From: Spirochaetota bacterium
Lineage (GTDB): Bacteria > Spirochaetota > B62-G9 > DRHN01
Length of the DNA: 36,888 nt
NCBI GenBank assembly: GCA_016934265.1
Contig: JAFGTF010000147.1
Coordinates: forward strand, 1-36,888
Reading direction: 5' to 3'
In this document: piece after piece, positions 16,888 through 25,335 of the stretch
Layout of the letters: every line of letters starts with the position of its first letter
Position numbering within the stretch: position 1 is the first letter of the stretch
Notes under the pieces: model-generated
Database searches by the model: none
What the model saw: only the letters and a program-made list of their open reading frames with translations
What the model was told of the DNA's origin: nothing
Program-made: the position numbers and the translations under genes

Positions 16888-17181
16888 ATGTTCACATTAG
16901 GGGTAACGCTACGGGTTAAAAAGGGGAAAGAAGGGGAGCTGATCGAGACGATGCGCGACGCAGCGGCAAAGGTCCGAGAAAACGAAAAAGATACCGTCGC
17001 CTATAAGGTGTTCCGAAACATGAAAGACCCCTTGCAGTTCTTCTTCTTCGAGCAATACACGAACAGGGAGAGCTGGGAACAGGTCCACAACGGTATGCCC
17101 TACATCAAAAAGGCGGTACAGAAGCTGTCAGGGCTCACCGAGGGCGAGCTTGAGATCACGGAGTACGAGAGCATAGTCTGA
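16888..17181 (+). CDS. Antibiotic biosynthesis monooxygenase (ABM) domain protein
   Basis: This 97-residue single-domain protein of the dimeric alpha/beta-barrel fold has FTLGVTLRVKKGKEGELIET at the first strand, TVAYKVFRNMKDPLQFFFFEQYTN in the centre and the helix SWEQVHNGMPY. This small fold covers quinol monooxygenases (YgiN-like), AI-2 processing LsrG-like isomerases and sugar mutarotases, so the reaction cannot be named. ATG 16888 is chosen because GGACGGAG lies directly upstream; earlier in-frame ATGs at 16810 and 16849 add residues outside the domain. It follows the sugar importer, where LsrG-like helper proteins are also found. Confidence 0.75.
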   Translation: MFTLGVTLRVKKGKEGELIETMRDAAAKVRENEKDTVAYKVFRNMKDPLQFFFFEQYTNRESWEQVHNGMPYIKKAVQKLSGLTEGELEITEYESIV

Positions 17182-17368
17182 GCGTCAGCTTGGGCGGGCG
17201 CCTGCTTTTGCTCTTTAACGAGCGCCTCACGGCTTCGGGCCGCCGGCCTCTTGGTCCAATCCTCCGGATCCTGTTATTCGCACCATGCGGACGACGGCAA
17301 AAAGGGCTCGACGAATTTCCGCGCCATCTTTATGCCGCGTATGCCTACTCGGATACGGATAAAAAAGG

Positions 17369-17396
17369 TTGCATAGCGGCCCGAAAACCGTATAAT
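17369..17396 (+). promoter_or_regulatory. Promoter of the transaldolase-epimerase-radical enzyme operon
   Basis: TTGCAT (17369-17374) and a perfect TATAAT (17391-17396) are separated by 16 bases, placing the transcript start near 17403 and giving a 26-base leader to ATG 17429. It separates this operon from the importer operon. The short frame at 17190-17414 crosses it and is not a gene. Confidence 0.55.
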
Positions 17397-17428
17397 GCTA
17401 TCTACCATCATTAGGCGAGGACAATGAC

Positions 17429-18469
17429 ATGGAAGACAACAACTATCTTAGGTGGCTGGTACACAATACGAAAACAACATGGTGGCATGATTCCGCCGAT
17501 CCCACAGAGCTGGATCAGGGACTGGAAAACGGCGCAACCGGCGTTACCACCAATCCGGTATTGACGAACCGCGCATTGGCCGACAAAAGATCCTACTGGG
17601 ACCCTATCGTAAAAACCGGCCTGTCGGAAGGGCTTACGCCCGAACAGAAGGCCGAATTTCTCATGAAAACGGTGGTGACTAAAGCGGCCCGCAAACTCGA
17701 GAAGGAGTTCGAGCGCAGTGAGATGCGTCTCGGGTACGTGTGCGCACAGGTAAACCCGGCAAAAGCCGGCGATCGGCAGTCCATGCTCGCCATGGCGAGA
17801 AGATTCAGCACATGGGCTCCCAATATCGCCGTGAAACTGCCGGTAACGGCGGCCGGATTAGATGTGCTCGAAACGTGTGTGTCGGAAGGAATTTCAGTAA
17901 CCGCAACAGTGAGCTTTACGGTGCCGCAGGTGATCGCCATCGCACAAAAGTACCATCGGGGCATCGAGCTGGCTGAAAAGAAGGGCAAACGACACGGAAA
18001 ATGCTTCGCTGTCATCATGATCGGCCGGTTGGACGACTACCTTCGGGACGTCGCACACGACGGGGAGGCCGATATCGACGAATCCGATATCACGCAGGCC
18101 GGTCTCGCCGTAACCAAGAGGGCGTATTCGATATACAGAGAGAAGGGGTACAAACCGCTTCTGATTATCGCGGCATTGCGGGGCAGCTACCACATGACGG
18201 AACTGGCCGGCGCCGAGCTTATCATGTCCATTCATCCCAAATATCAGCAGCTGCTTCTGTCGGGCGACACGCCGCGCGAGGAACGAATCGACAGGGAGGT
18301 GTCTCCCCGGGTCATAGAGCGGCTTTCCGTGCTTCATGAGTTCAGACGCTCCTACCTGCCTGACGGTATGAAGCCTGAGGAGTTTCTATCGTTCGGCCCC
18401 AATCAGCGGACACTCACTCAATTCTCTGAAATCGGCTGGAAGCCGCTGGAAAATTTCGAAATCGATTGA
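17429..18469 (+). CDS. Transaldolase-family protein
   Basis: The protein has 346 residues and a class I aldolase TIM barrel. The Schiff-base lysine is K136 in NIAVKLPVTAAGLDVLE, the transaldolase signature. Other family segments are GATGVTTNPVL near residue 36 (SxxTTNP-type), SVTATVSFTVPQVIAIAQKY and MIGRLDDYL. It is longer than the fructose-6-phosphate aldolase subfamily (about 220) and similar in size to classical transaldolases, but diverges from TalB enough that the substrate may differ. The family moves a dihydroxyacetone unit from a ketose, or splits it. The UxaE-like gene starts 11 bases after its stop, pointing to a shared pathway in which that enzyme supplies a ketose. Confidence 0.85.
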   Translation: MEDNNYLRWLVHNTKTTWWHDSADPTELDQGLENGATGVTTNPVLTNRALADKRSYWDPIVKTGLSEGLTPEQKAEFLMKTVVTKAARKLEKEFERSEMRLGYVCAQVNPAKAGDRQSMLAMARRFSTWAPNIAVKLPVTAAGLDVLETCVSEGISVTATVSFTVPQVIAIAQKYHRGIELAEKKGKRHGKCFAVIMIGRLDDYLRDVAHDGEADIDESDITQAGLAVTKRAYSIYREKGYKPLLIIAALRGSYHMTELAGAELIMSIHPKYQQLLLSGDTPREERIDREVSPRVIERLSVLHEFRRSYLPDGMKPEEFLSFGPNQRTLTQFSEIGWKPLENFEID

Positions 18470-18480
18470 TCGAGGAAAGA

Positions 18481-20199
18481 ATGAAATTCGGAAAACTCGA
18501 TATCAATCCAATGAAGAACCCTGCAGTGCTCGACACCGCTACGTGGGATCCAAAAAGCGCGTGGAGAACGGTATCCGGCATAACCGACTGGAAGTCGCTC
18601 AAGAACATCGAAACGAGCGGTATCATACAAGAAAAAAAAGAACCGGTCGTCTACACGGCCTCGAGAGCGTCACACAGAGGAAGCACCTACTTTCTTATGG
18701 GTCTCGACGACGGGCAGCAGGTATTCGTGGAAACGGGAAAGCACAAAAGCAGGGGAGTTTTGGGAGAGCCTCATTTCACGAAAGCCGTCTCGGACAGTAC
18801 GTATGTCACCATGTACAAAACCGATGCCGAAGTCATCAACAGGTACGTCACCGAAATAAAACCGGATAAAGGCCCGAGAGGGCTGGGGCCGCTGCCCCGA
18901 TTGGGTATCGGCGTCCGGATGTCCGCATCGGTGTGGCCTGCGGTATGGGAAGCCATGGACGAATGCGGTTTTTGTGCCAACGCCATTCAGAACTCCCTTC
19001 GGGAATTGAATCTGCTCGACGACCTTTTAGAAGGCCTGCCCGCAAAAACTAACTACCTGTTCAGTTTCGGTACCATCGCGGAGGGACATACCGGGAGTAC
19101 CTTCGAAGGTCTATGGACGTACGGGGTTTTGGATGCCCTGAAATCCGACTCATCGCCGCAATACGGCGCCGATGCGGATCATATCATGGTAAAACGCGGG
19201 GAAGGGGGACTGCAGCGGGCAAAAAAGATCATCGAGGCGTCCAGGTACTACACGTTTTTTACCCTCGACGTATCGGACATTATCGAGTACGACGCACTGA
19301 AAGGCATCTCGCCGTCCGACGCGACACAAAGCCTTCAAAGCCACTTCGAAAACGCATCTCAACTGAGACAGTATCTCGACTACCATAAAACGCCGAAAAA
19401 GATCGGGGACAAAGTATACGAGCTTCCCGAACCGCTCATAGGCGGCCTTACCGCGAAGTACGCGAAGGCGTTCGACGCGGTCGACGAGCTGTATAAACAC
19501 ATACGAAATCTGAAAAACCGTATCCCGTTCGATCTTGAGCTCAGTATCGACGAAAATCCTCCACACCTCAATACCTGCGAGGCGGTCACCGGTGAGCTCG
19601 AGCTGCTTTTCATAATACTCGAGATCAAACGACGCCGGATCCCGATAACACATATCGCGCCCAATTTCGGCGTGGAAAAAGGAGTCGATTACCGCTGCCC
19701 GGACGGGATAGAGGGCCTCAAGAATCGTATTCGCGACATGTCGCGTATCGCCCTGGAGTACGGGCTGATCCTGGACTGTCATTCCGGGGACGACCTTTCG
19801 CAGACTACGCGCCGTACGATCGGGCGTGCGAGCGACGGCAATATACATTTTAAGATATCGCCCTCTCTGCAGATCATCTTCGCCGAGGTACTGCAGGACA
19901 CACACCCCGATATATTCAGGAAATGGTGGGACGATACCCTCTCGTACGCACGGACCGAAGCGGAATCCGGCTCTAAAATAGCCGTCGACTGTATGCGTGA
20001 TCATGAAAAGAAAAAAATCGTTTCGCCGCATGAGGCGCTCTTTCATAACTATAATTTCGCCACAGTCGGAAAGAGAGACGAAAACGGCCGCTTCATTTTC
20101 AGGGATATGTTTTACGATCTGAGCCCTGCGTTTCATAAAGAGTACGGGCAGCGGGTAAAACGGTTTCTCTGTACCATTGCGAAAGATCTATTCGAATAA
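18481..20199 (+). CDS. UxaE-like (tagaturonate epimerase family) sugar epimerase/isomerase
   Basis: The protein has 572 residues from ATG 18481 (GAGGAAAG upstream). It resembles the UxaE family of metal-dependent enzymes, known for C4 epimerisation of D-tagaturonate to D-fructuronate in Thermotoga. Recognisable segments are AEGHTGSTFEGLWTYGVLDA, QYGADADHIMVKRGEG, HLNTCEAVTGELELLFI, HIAPNFGVEKGVDY and ILDCHSGDDLSQ; the His, Asp and Glu in these are likely metal ligands. It is longer than the Thermotoga enzyme as I remember it, and none of the usual hexuronate partners (UxaB, UxuA, KdgK) is near. An aldose-ketose isomerase or epimerase acting on another acidic sugar is therefore just as likely. 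It lies between transaldolase and glycyl radical enzyme genes. Confidence 0.7.
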   Translation: MKFGKLDINPMKNPAVLDTATWDPKSAWRTVSGITDWKSLKNIETSGIIQEKKEPVVYTASRASHRGSTYFLMGLDDGQQVFVETGKHKSRGVLGEPHFTKAVSDSTYVTMYKTDAEVINRYVTEIKPDKGPRGLGPLPRLGIGVRMSASVWPAVWEAMDECGFCANAIQNSLRELNLLDDLLEGLPAKTNYLFSFGTIAEGHTGSTFEGLWTYGVLDALKSDSSPQYGADADHIMVKRGEGGLQRAKKIIEASRYYTFFTLDVSDIIEYDALKGISPSDATQSLQSHFENASQLRQYLDYHKTPKKIGDKVYELPEPLIGGLTAKYAKAFDAVDELYKHIRNLKNRIPFDLELSIDENPPHLNTCEAVTGELELLFIILEIKRRRIPITHIAPNFGVEKGVDYRCPDGIEGLKNRIRDMSRIALEYGLILDCHSGDDLSQTTRRTIGRASDGNIHFKISPSLQIIFAEVLQDTHPDIFRKWWDDTLSYARTEAESGSKIAVDCMRDHEKKKIVSPHEALFHNYNFATVGKRDENGRFIFRDMFYDLSPAFHKEYGQRVKRFLCTIAKDLFE

Positions 20200-20300
20200 A
20201 CAACACGGATCGCCCACGCTTATGGTTGACTGCTTCAACGTGCACAGCTATCGTAATCCAATGACATCGAAATTCACACTTCATACGGGAGGGATTTCCC

Positions 20301-22592
20301 ATGAGTGATGCGAGCCTCTATTTGAACGAAGAGCTTGTGGAGTTGAATCAAAGGGGTAAATCGCTGTATTCCGCATTTAAAAACAAGATACGGACGAAAG
20401 AAGAAACCCCCGTCATATATCATTCCGTGGTAAACGACGACACGAAAAAGTTGCCGCTAATCGTGAGAAAGGCCTATGCGATCAAAGAGGTACTATCCGA
20501 AATGCCCGTGACGATCAACGAAAGCGAGCTTATCGTCGGTACGGCCACGAAATATTCCGTAGGCAAGGGGGGGCTTTTTCCCGAATATGCAACGAAAGAT
20601 GAGCTTGAAAAGGCCGGGAAGAAACACCTGTCTCCCTACTCCGTATGGGGCCATTACGTACCGAATTATCGCAGGGTCCTGTCGTTAGGCATTAAAGGAT
20701 TGAAAGAGGAGGCGAAACGGCGGCTTACGGACACAAAAAAGAGTAAAAACGCCGATCCCAAGAAAGCCGCGTTTTACGAGGCGGTACTCGTCTGCTGCGA
20801 TGCGGTGGTGACGCTCGCCCACCGGCACGCAGCCGCCTGTTCCGGTGCGGCGGATGGGGAAAAGGACCCCGATAGAAAAGAAGAGCTTTTAAAAATCAGC
20901 CGGATATGCATGAACGTTCCCGAATACCCGCCTCGGAGTTTTCACGAAGCCCTGCAGGCGTTCTGGCTCCTGCACATAACGTTTCACAGCACGCTCAATC
21001 TGATCCCCGTCGGGAGGTTCGATCAATATATCTATCCATTCTTGAAAAAAGACCTCCAAAACGGCACGATCACCCTGCAGCAGGCCCAGGAACTCGTCGA
21101 CTGCCTCTGGCTGAAGTTCAACGAGCGGTACAAGGAGCGGGAGATGGTGCAGGACCGCCTGGACCCCTATGCCTTTCATCTCGGTGGGCTCACATTTTCA
21201 CTGGACAAGGATATACTGCACCAGCTCTGGCTGCAGAATATGATCCTCGGCGGGCAGACCCCGGAGGGCAAGGACGCGACAAACCCGCTGACATATCTAT
21301 GCCTGAACGCCACCGGCAAATACGCAGTGTCCAATCCCACGGTCACCGTCCGGTTTTTCAAGGGCTCGCCGAAAGAGCTTTTCGAAAAAACAGCCGAGAT
21401 CATCCTGCAGGGGGGCGGCCAGCCGACGATCTACAACGACGAGGCGATCGTTCCCGCACTGATGAAAACGGGAATCCCGATTGAAGAAGCGAGGGATTTT
21501 TCGAACGACGGCTGCTGGGAGACTTTGATCCCAGGCAAAACGGAGTTCAGGTACTACCTCATAAACTCCGCGCTCTGCGTCGACCTTGCGCTCAACAGAG
21601 GGGTCTGCAGGAAATCCGGGCAGAAGCTCGGTATCGATACGCCTGACCCGGCGACATTTACATCCTTGGAAGACATCGTGGAGGCGTATAACAAGCAGCT
21701 GAATCATCAGGTCGAAAAATATATGTCGAACGTCGTGGACTACTACGGCTCCCTGTACGATATCTCCCCCCTCCCCTTCCTCTCGGCAACGGTGGACGAC
21801 TGCATGGAAACGGGCAAAGACATCACACAGGGGGGGGCGAAATACATTATTCATGCCATGATCCTGCTGGGGTTCTCGCATGCGGTCGATTCGCTGGCGG
21901 GTTTGGGGAAGCTCGTATTTGAAGAAGGGTCCGTACGCATGACAGAGCTGCTTGGGGCGCTCGACGAAAACTTCGAGGGGAGCGAAGTTCTCCGGCAGGT
22001 GCTCGTCACACGAGGGCCCAAATACGGAAACGACGACGATTATGCCGACGGCATTGCAAAAAAACTTTTAGGTTCCTATGCGGAAATGCTCAGGAGCAAC
22101 GCGCGGTCGTATCCCTCGTGCAGGGTCAAATTCCTGCCGGGAGTGGGAACGTTCGAATTCTACGCTCTGGGCGGTAAAACGGTCGGTGCGCTTCCCGACG
22201 GGAGGCTTTCCGGTGAACCGGTCAGTTCCAATTTCTCACCGTCCCTGGGAAGCGCGCTTCAGGGGGCGACGGCGACCGTCAACTCCTTCTCAAAGATGAA
22301 TTTCGAAGAGCTTCCGGTCGGCTCTCCCCTGGATCTCAGCCTCGACAAGCGGGCGTTCGAGGGAAAAGACGGTCCGGGCAGGTTGACCGCCTTTATACGG
22401 TCGTTCTTGGACAAGGGCGGAAACATGCTGACCGTAAACATCAACAGCGTGGAGGAATTAAAGAGGGCCCAGAAGGAACCGGAAAAATACAGACACCTTC
22501 GCGTGCGCGTCGGTGGGTGGCAGGCCTACTTCATAGACCTCACAAAAGAGCATCAGGACCATCAGATCGCCAGGCTCGAACTGTATGGATGA
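20301..22592 (+). CDS. Glycyl radical enzyme of the pyruvate formate-lyase / eliminase superfamily
   Basis: The protein has 763 residues; GGGAGGGA lies before the ATG. It is an oxygen-sensitive cytoplasmic enzyme. The C-terminal radical loop RVGGWQAYFIDLTKE places the radical glycine at G739. The active-site cysteine is C405 in SNDGCWETLIPGKTEF. The C-x-E arrangement (C405, E407) matches eliminases such as choline lyase, glycerol and hydroxyproline dehydratases and sulfolyases, where the Glu is the general base. Pyruvate formate-lyase has Cys-Cys instead. The DGCWE tryptophan differs from the common GCVEP, so the substrate class is not clear. Its activase gene overlaps the 3' end by 8 bases. 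The neighbouring transaldolase and UxaE-like genes suggest a small sugar-derived substrate with two or more polar groups. Confidence 0.9.
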   Translation: MSDASLYLNEELVELNQRGKSLYSAFKNKIRTKEETPVIYHSVVNDDTKKLPLIVRKAYAIKEVLSEMPVTINESELIVGTATKYSVGKGGLFPEYATKDELEKAGKKHLSPYSVWGHYVPNYRRVLSLGIKGLKEEAKRRLTDTKKSKNADPKKAAFYEAVLVCCDAVVTLAHRHAAACSGAADGEKDPDRKEELLKISRICMNVPEYPPRSFHEALQAFWLLHITFHSTLNLIPVGRFDQYIYPFLKKDLQNGTITLQQAQELVDCLWLKFNERYKEREMVQDRLDPYAFHLGGLTFSLDKDILHQLWLQNMILGGQTPEGKDATNPLTYLCLNATGKYAVSNPTVTVRFFKGSPKELFEKTAEIILQGGGQPTIYNDEAIVPALMKTGIPIEEARDFSNDGCWETLIPGKTEFRYYLINSALCVDLALNRGVCRKSGQKLGIDTPDPATFTSLEDIVEAYNKQLNHQVEKYMSNVVDYYGSLYDISPLPFLSATVDDCMETGKDITQGGAKYIIHAMILLGFSHAVDSLAGLGKLVFEEGSVRMTELLGALDENFEGSEVLRQVLVTRGPKYGNDDDYADGIAKKLLGSYAEMLRSNARSYPSCRVKFLPGVGTFEFYALGGKTVGALPDGRLSGEPVSSNFSPSLGSALQGATATVNSFSKMNFEELPVGSPLDLSLDKRAFEGKDGPGRLTAFIRSFLDKGGNMLTVNINSVEELKRAQKEPEKYRHLRVRVGGWQAYFIDLTKEHQDHQIARLELYG

Positions 22593-23487
22593 GGGACTGA
22601 TATTCGACATCAAGCGGCTGTCGACCGACGACGGTCCGGGAATACGGACGACCGTTTTCATGAAAGGCTGCCCGCTTCGCTGCGACTGGTGCGCTTCTCC
22701 CGAATCACTCACGACCGTTCCGGAGATCTCCTTTAACGAAGACAAGTGTGTGCGGTGCGGACTGTGCGCGACCGTGTGCTCCACCGGTACGCAAAAGATA
22801 CACGGCACCAGAAGAGAAATCGCCTGGGAGAACTGCTCGCACTGCGGGGAATGCGTGCGGGTATGCCCCTCGACGGCTCTGCGCATGATCGGAAGGCCGG
22901 TAACGGTTGAGGAGCTTGTTGCAGAGGTTGAAAAAGACAGAACGTTTTTTGAAAACTCCGGGGGCGGCGTCACGATGTCGGGCGGAGAGCCCACCCTGCA
23001 GCTCGATTTCCTCGAGCGCTTTCTCGCATGCTGCAGGGGGAGGGGGATACACACGGCTCTTGATACCACCGGCTATATCGAATGGTCCCGCTTCGAACAT
23101 ATTGTTGATCTCGTCGATCTATTTCTCTATGACCTGAAACATGTAGACGATGAAGCACACAAAAAGCTCACCGGTGTCTCCAATCGCCGGATTCTCGAAA
23201 ACCTGAAAAAGCTCGTGCAGCGCGGAAAAAACGTTATTGTCAGGATCCCCGTTATTCCGGACCGCAACGATACTCAAAAGAATATTTCGCAGAGTAGAGA
23301 CTTTATCTCTTCATTGGGCATACGGCGGGTCGATCTCCTGCCGTTCAACAAGGCGGCGGGCTCAAAATACAGACTGATCGGAAAGAAGTACGCGTGTGAG
23401 GATCTCCAACCGCTTCCCGACGGGAAAATGAACCGGATTAAAGCCGAATTCGATGCCGCCGGGATCGAAACGTCCATAGGCCGCTGA
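22585..23487 (+). CDS. Glycyl radical enzyme activase (radical SAM)
   Basis: The protein has 300 residues. The radical SAM motif C29-x3-C33-x2-C36 (GCPLRCDWCASPES) binds the cluster that cleaves SAM. Two ferredoxin-type motifs are inserted next (CVRCGLCATVCSTG near residue 52, CSHCGECVRVCPSTAL near residue 82), as in activases of eliminase-type glycyl radical enzymes; the PFL activase lacks them. GGGVTMSGGEPTLQ is the SAM-binding GGE motif. It should install the radical on G739 of the upstream enzyme, to which it is translationally coupled by an 8-base overlap. Confidence 0.93.
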   Translation: MDEGLIFDIKRLSTDDGPGIRTTVFMKGCPLRCDWCASPESLTTVPEISFNEDKCVRCGLCATVCSTGTQKIHGTRREIAWENCSHCGECVRVCPSTALRMIGRPVTVEELVAEVEKDRTFFENSGGGVTMSGGEPTLQLDFLERFLACCRGRGIHTALDTTGYIEWSRFEHIVDLVDLFLYDLKHVDDEAHKKLTGVSNRRILENLKKLVQRGKNVIVRIPVIPDRNDTQKNISQSRDFISSLGIRRVDLLPFNKAAGSKYRLIGKKYACEDLQPLPDGKMNRIKAEFDAAGIETSIGR

Positions 23488-23513
23488 TACGCGGTACGCT
23501 GGTAGATCGACGA

Positions 23514-23960
23514 TCATTCCGCCTTTTCGTTCTTGATCTGACGCAATTCGCAGACCTCGCCGTCCGGCCCGTAGAAGTACACGATCCAGACGTCTTTACG
23601 GAACTCGACCGGTTCGTTGATGAACCTGACTCCCCATTCCTTAAAGCGGGCATAATCGCCGTGAATGTCGTCGGATTCGAATCCGATGTGAGTGTACCCG
23701 TGCCCGGCCTGAGTAAAATCCTTCGAAATGGGGTTGCCCCGCGGCTTTACGTACTCGAACAGCTCGAGCATATTATCGCCCTTTTTCAAATGGGCGATTC
23801 TCGCGAGACAGTCCGGTATTCCCACCACATTGCCGAGACCGATCTTCGGATCGGGTTCGATCATCCGAATGACTTCAAGGCCCAGCAGGTCGCGGTAGAA
23901 GGACAGGGACTTTTCCATATCCGCAACACTGAGCGCCGCATGCCCGAGTTTCTTTATCAT
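23514..23960 (-). CDS. VOC-superfamily (glyoxalase-like) protein
   Basis: The protein has 148 residues from ATG 23960, with GGAAGGTG upstream; a longer frame to 24020 extends through the promoter and is rejected. It has two paired beta-alpha-beta-beta-beta modules: KLGHAALSVADMEKSLSFYRDLLGLEVI at the start and THIGFESDDIHGDYARFKEWGVRF in the second half, ending VYFYGPDGEVCELRQ. The metal ligands expected of this fold are H8, E81 or a nearby Glu, H102 and the Glu in EVCELRQ. Such proteins act as glyoxalases, epimerases, dioxygenases or resistance proteins. The gene faces the radical enzyme operon and ends 26 bases from it. Confidence 0.85.
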   Translation of the reverse strand: MIKKLGHAALSVADMEKSLSFYRDLLGLEVIRMIEPDPKIGLGNVVGIPDCLARIAHLKKGDNMLELFEYVKPRGNPISKDFTQAGHGYTHIGFESDDIHGDYARFKEWGVRFINEPVEFRKDVWIVYFYGPDGEVCELRQIKNEKAE

Positions 23961-23991
23961 ATATGCACCTTCCAAAAAATATTTTTTAATT

Positions 23992-24020
23992 ATAATACTG
24001 TTCCCTGCCGTATGAGACAA
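23992..24020 (-). promoter_or_regulatory. Promoter of the VOC gene
   Basis: On the minus strand, TTGTCT (24020-24015) and TATTAT (23997-23992) are separated by 17 bases and placed about 32 bases before ATG 23960. The -35 hexamer is identical to that of the FadR-type regulator. Confidence 0.55.
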
Positions 24021-24083
24021 GACATACCACCATTACATGTTAAAAAGAGTATACGTAATTGTACGGATGATGAGGTATTTCTG

Positions 24084-24112
24084 TTGACATAATCCCGTTC
24101 CGCAAGTAGAGT
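24084..24112 (+). promoter_or_regulatory. Promoter toward the cyclase gene
   Basis: A perfect TTGACA (24084-24089) and TAGAGT (24107-24112) are separated by 17 bases. The leader to ATG 24258 would be about 140 bases and contains a small hairpin CGGCG-AGG-CGCCG near 24,213-24,225. Confidence 0.45.
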
Positions 24113-24257
24113 GGGAGTACCCGTTACACACCGCATCGGTAAAAGGGCTTTGTTCCGTAGTATCAATCTCTCGACGCGTCTGTCGGTATCCGCGTACATG
24201 TGTAACGAAAACCGGCGAGGCGCCGTTGTCTGAAAAGTAAAAAAAGCAGGAGGGTCG

Positions 24258-24890
24258 ATGAAAATCTACGATATCTCAGTCGGTATTTCAGCCGATATGG
24301 TAACCTGGCCGGATCATGTTCCCCTCGTTTTGGAGCAATTTCAAAGAATAGCGGACGGCGAGGAGGCCAATGTATCGCGGATGGCCGGTACCGTCCATAT
24401 CGGTACTCATGTCGATGCGCCGCTCCATTTCATAGACGGCGCCGCATCGATCGAAAAACTGCCCCTCGATGTGCTGACCGGTCCCGCGTATGTCGCGCAT
24501 CTTCAAAACGCAAGCGTGATAGACGCGGAAGTCTTGAACGGTGCCGGCATTCCCCAGGATACAAAACGCATCCTGTTCAAGACGCGCAATTCGAATTTCT
24601 GGGCCAGCGGGGAAAAAGAGTTCCGGACGGATTACGTCGGTCTGAACGCGAGCGGTGCGGAATGGCTGGTCGAACGGGGAATCGGGCTCGTCGGGGTAGA
24701 CTACCTGGCGGTCGCGGTCTATACCGATCTCACAACAGTCCACCGTATACTGCTGGGAAACGACGTGATCGTCCTGGAGGCGGTGGACCTGAGCGGTGTG
24801 GAGCAGGGGCGGTACGAGTTGTACTGCCTGCCGCTCAAACTCATGGCCACAGAAGGCGCACCGGCACGGACGATACTGATCGAGGCGTAA
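24258..24890 (+). CDS. Cyclase-family (kynurenine formamidase-like) hydrolase
   Basis: The protein has 210 residues; AGGAGGG lies upstream of the ATG. It carries the metal-binding signature HIGTHVDAPLHF near residue 48 of the PF04199 cyclase family, followed by KTRNSNFW and TDYVGLNASGAEWLVERGIGLVGVDYL. Known members hydrolyse N-formylkynurenine, cyclic amides or isatin, or close rings in polyketide synthesis; many unknown members sit in catabolic clusters and probably open lactones or amides. No tryptophan degradation gene is near, so kynurenine formamidase itself is unlikely. It is followed 100 bases later by the DUF6506-like gene. Confidence 0.85.
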   Translation: MKIYDISVGISADMVTWPDHVPLVLEQFQRIADGEEANVSRMAGTVHIGTHVDAPLHFIDGAASIEKLPLDVLTGPAYVAHLQNASVIDAEVLNGAGIPQDTKRILFKTRNSNFWASGEKEFRTDYVGLNASGAEWLVERGIGLVGVDYLAVAVYTDLTTVHRILLGNDVIVLEAVDLSGVEQGRYELYCLPLKLMATEGAPARTILIEA

Positions 24891-24990
24891 TCCTTTGGAT
24901 TTCCGGCTCCAGGGGGAATTGTTAAAAGGGTGCAGTAGTACTCAGGAATCAAATGGCGAAACAGCAATCAAATAACAGGGGGAGTATTCC

Positions 24991-25296
24991 ATGTCCATTC
25001 ACTTTGCATTTATATTTGTAACAAAGGATGCAGACTCGTCGTCGCACAGGTCGGTCGTCGAAACACCGAGTGTAAAATGTACGGTCGTTGCGGTTCGCGA
25101 CTATGCGGAGGCGGAAGAGGTTTCCAAGAAGCTCGTTGCGCAAGGGGTGGGGGCAATTGAACTGTGCGGCGGGTTCGGCCACTCGGGTACGGCCAGGGTT
25201 GCGGCCGCGGTAGCGGGAAAAGCGCATGTCGGCGCAATTCGTTTTGATACTCATCCGGCATTGAACTGCAAGAGTCCCGATGCTCAATTCAGCTGA
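24991..25296 (+). CDS. DUF6506-like small protein
   Basis: The protein has 101 residues; GGGGGAG lies seven bases before the ATG. It is a compact alpha/beta protein with HFAFIFVTKDADSSSHRSVV at the start, then TVVAVRDYAEAEEVSKKLVAQGVGAIELCGGFGH and HVGAIRFDTHPAL. It resembles proteins I know as the DUF6506 family, whose function is not established. The IELCGGFG segment with its single Cys and Gly cluster looks like a ligand loop. It belongs with the cyclase gene by spacing and strand and is the last intact gene before the island. Confidence 0.65.
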   Translation: MSIHFAFIFVTKDADSSSHRSVVETPSVKCTVVAVRDYAEAEEVSKKLVAQGVGAIELCGGFGHSGTARVAAAVAGKAHVGAIRFDTHPALNCKSPDAQFS

Positions 25297-25335
25297 TTCA
25301 GTCAGACCACACTGATTTTACAGGTAACGTCAATA

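Noticed and set aside
17190-17414. 74-codon frame between the ABM-domain and transaldolase genes
   Set aside because: It runs across the transaldolase promoter and lacks a ribosome site or family features.
18466-20199. Start of the UxaE-like protein at TTG 18466
   Set aside because: It overlaps the transaldolase stop and lacks a ribosome site, whereas ATG 18481 has GAGGAAAG at a good distance.
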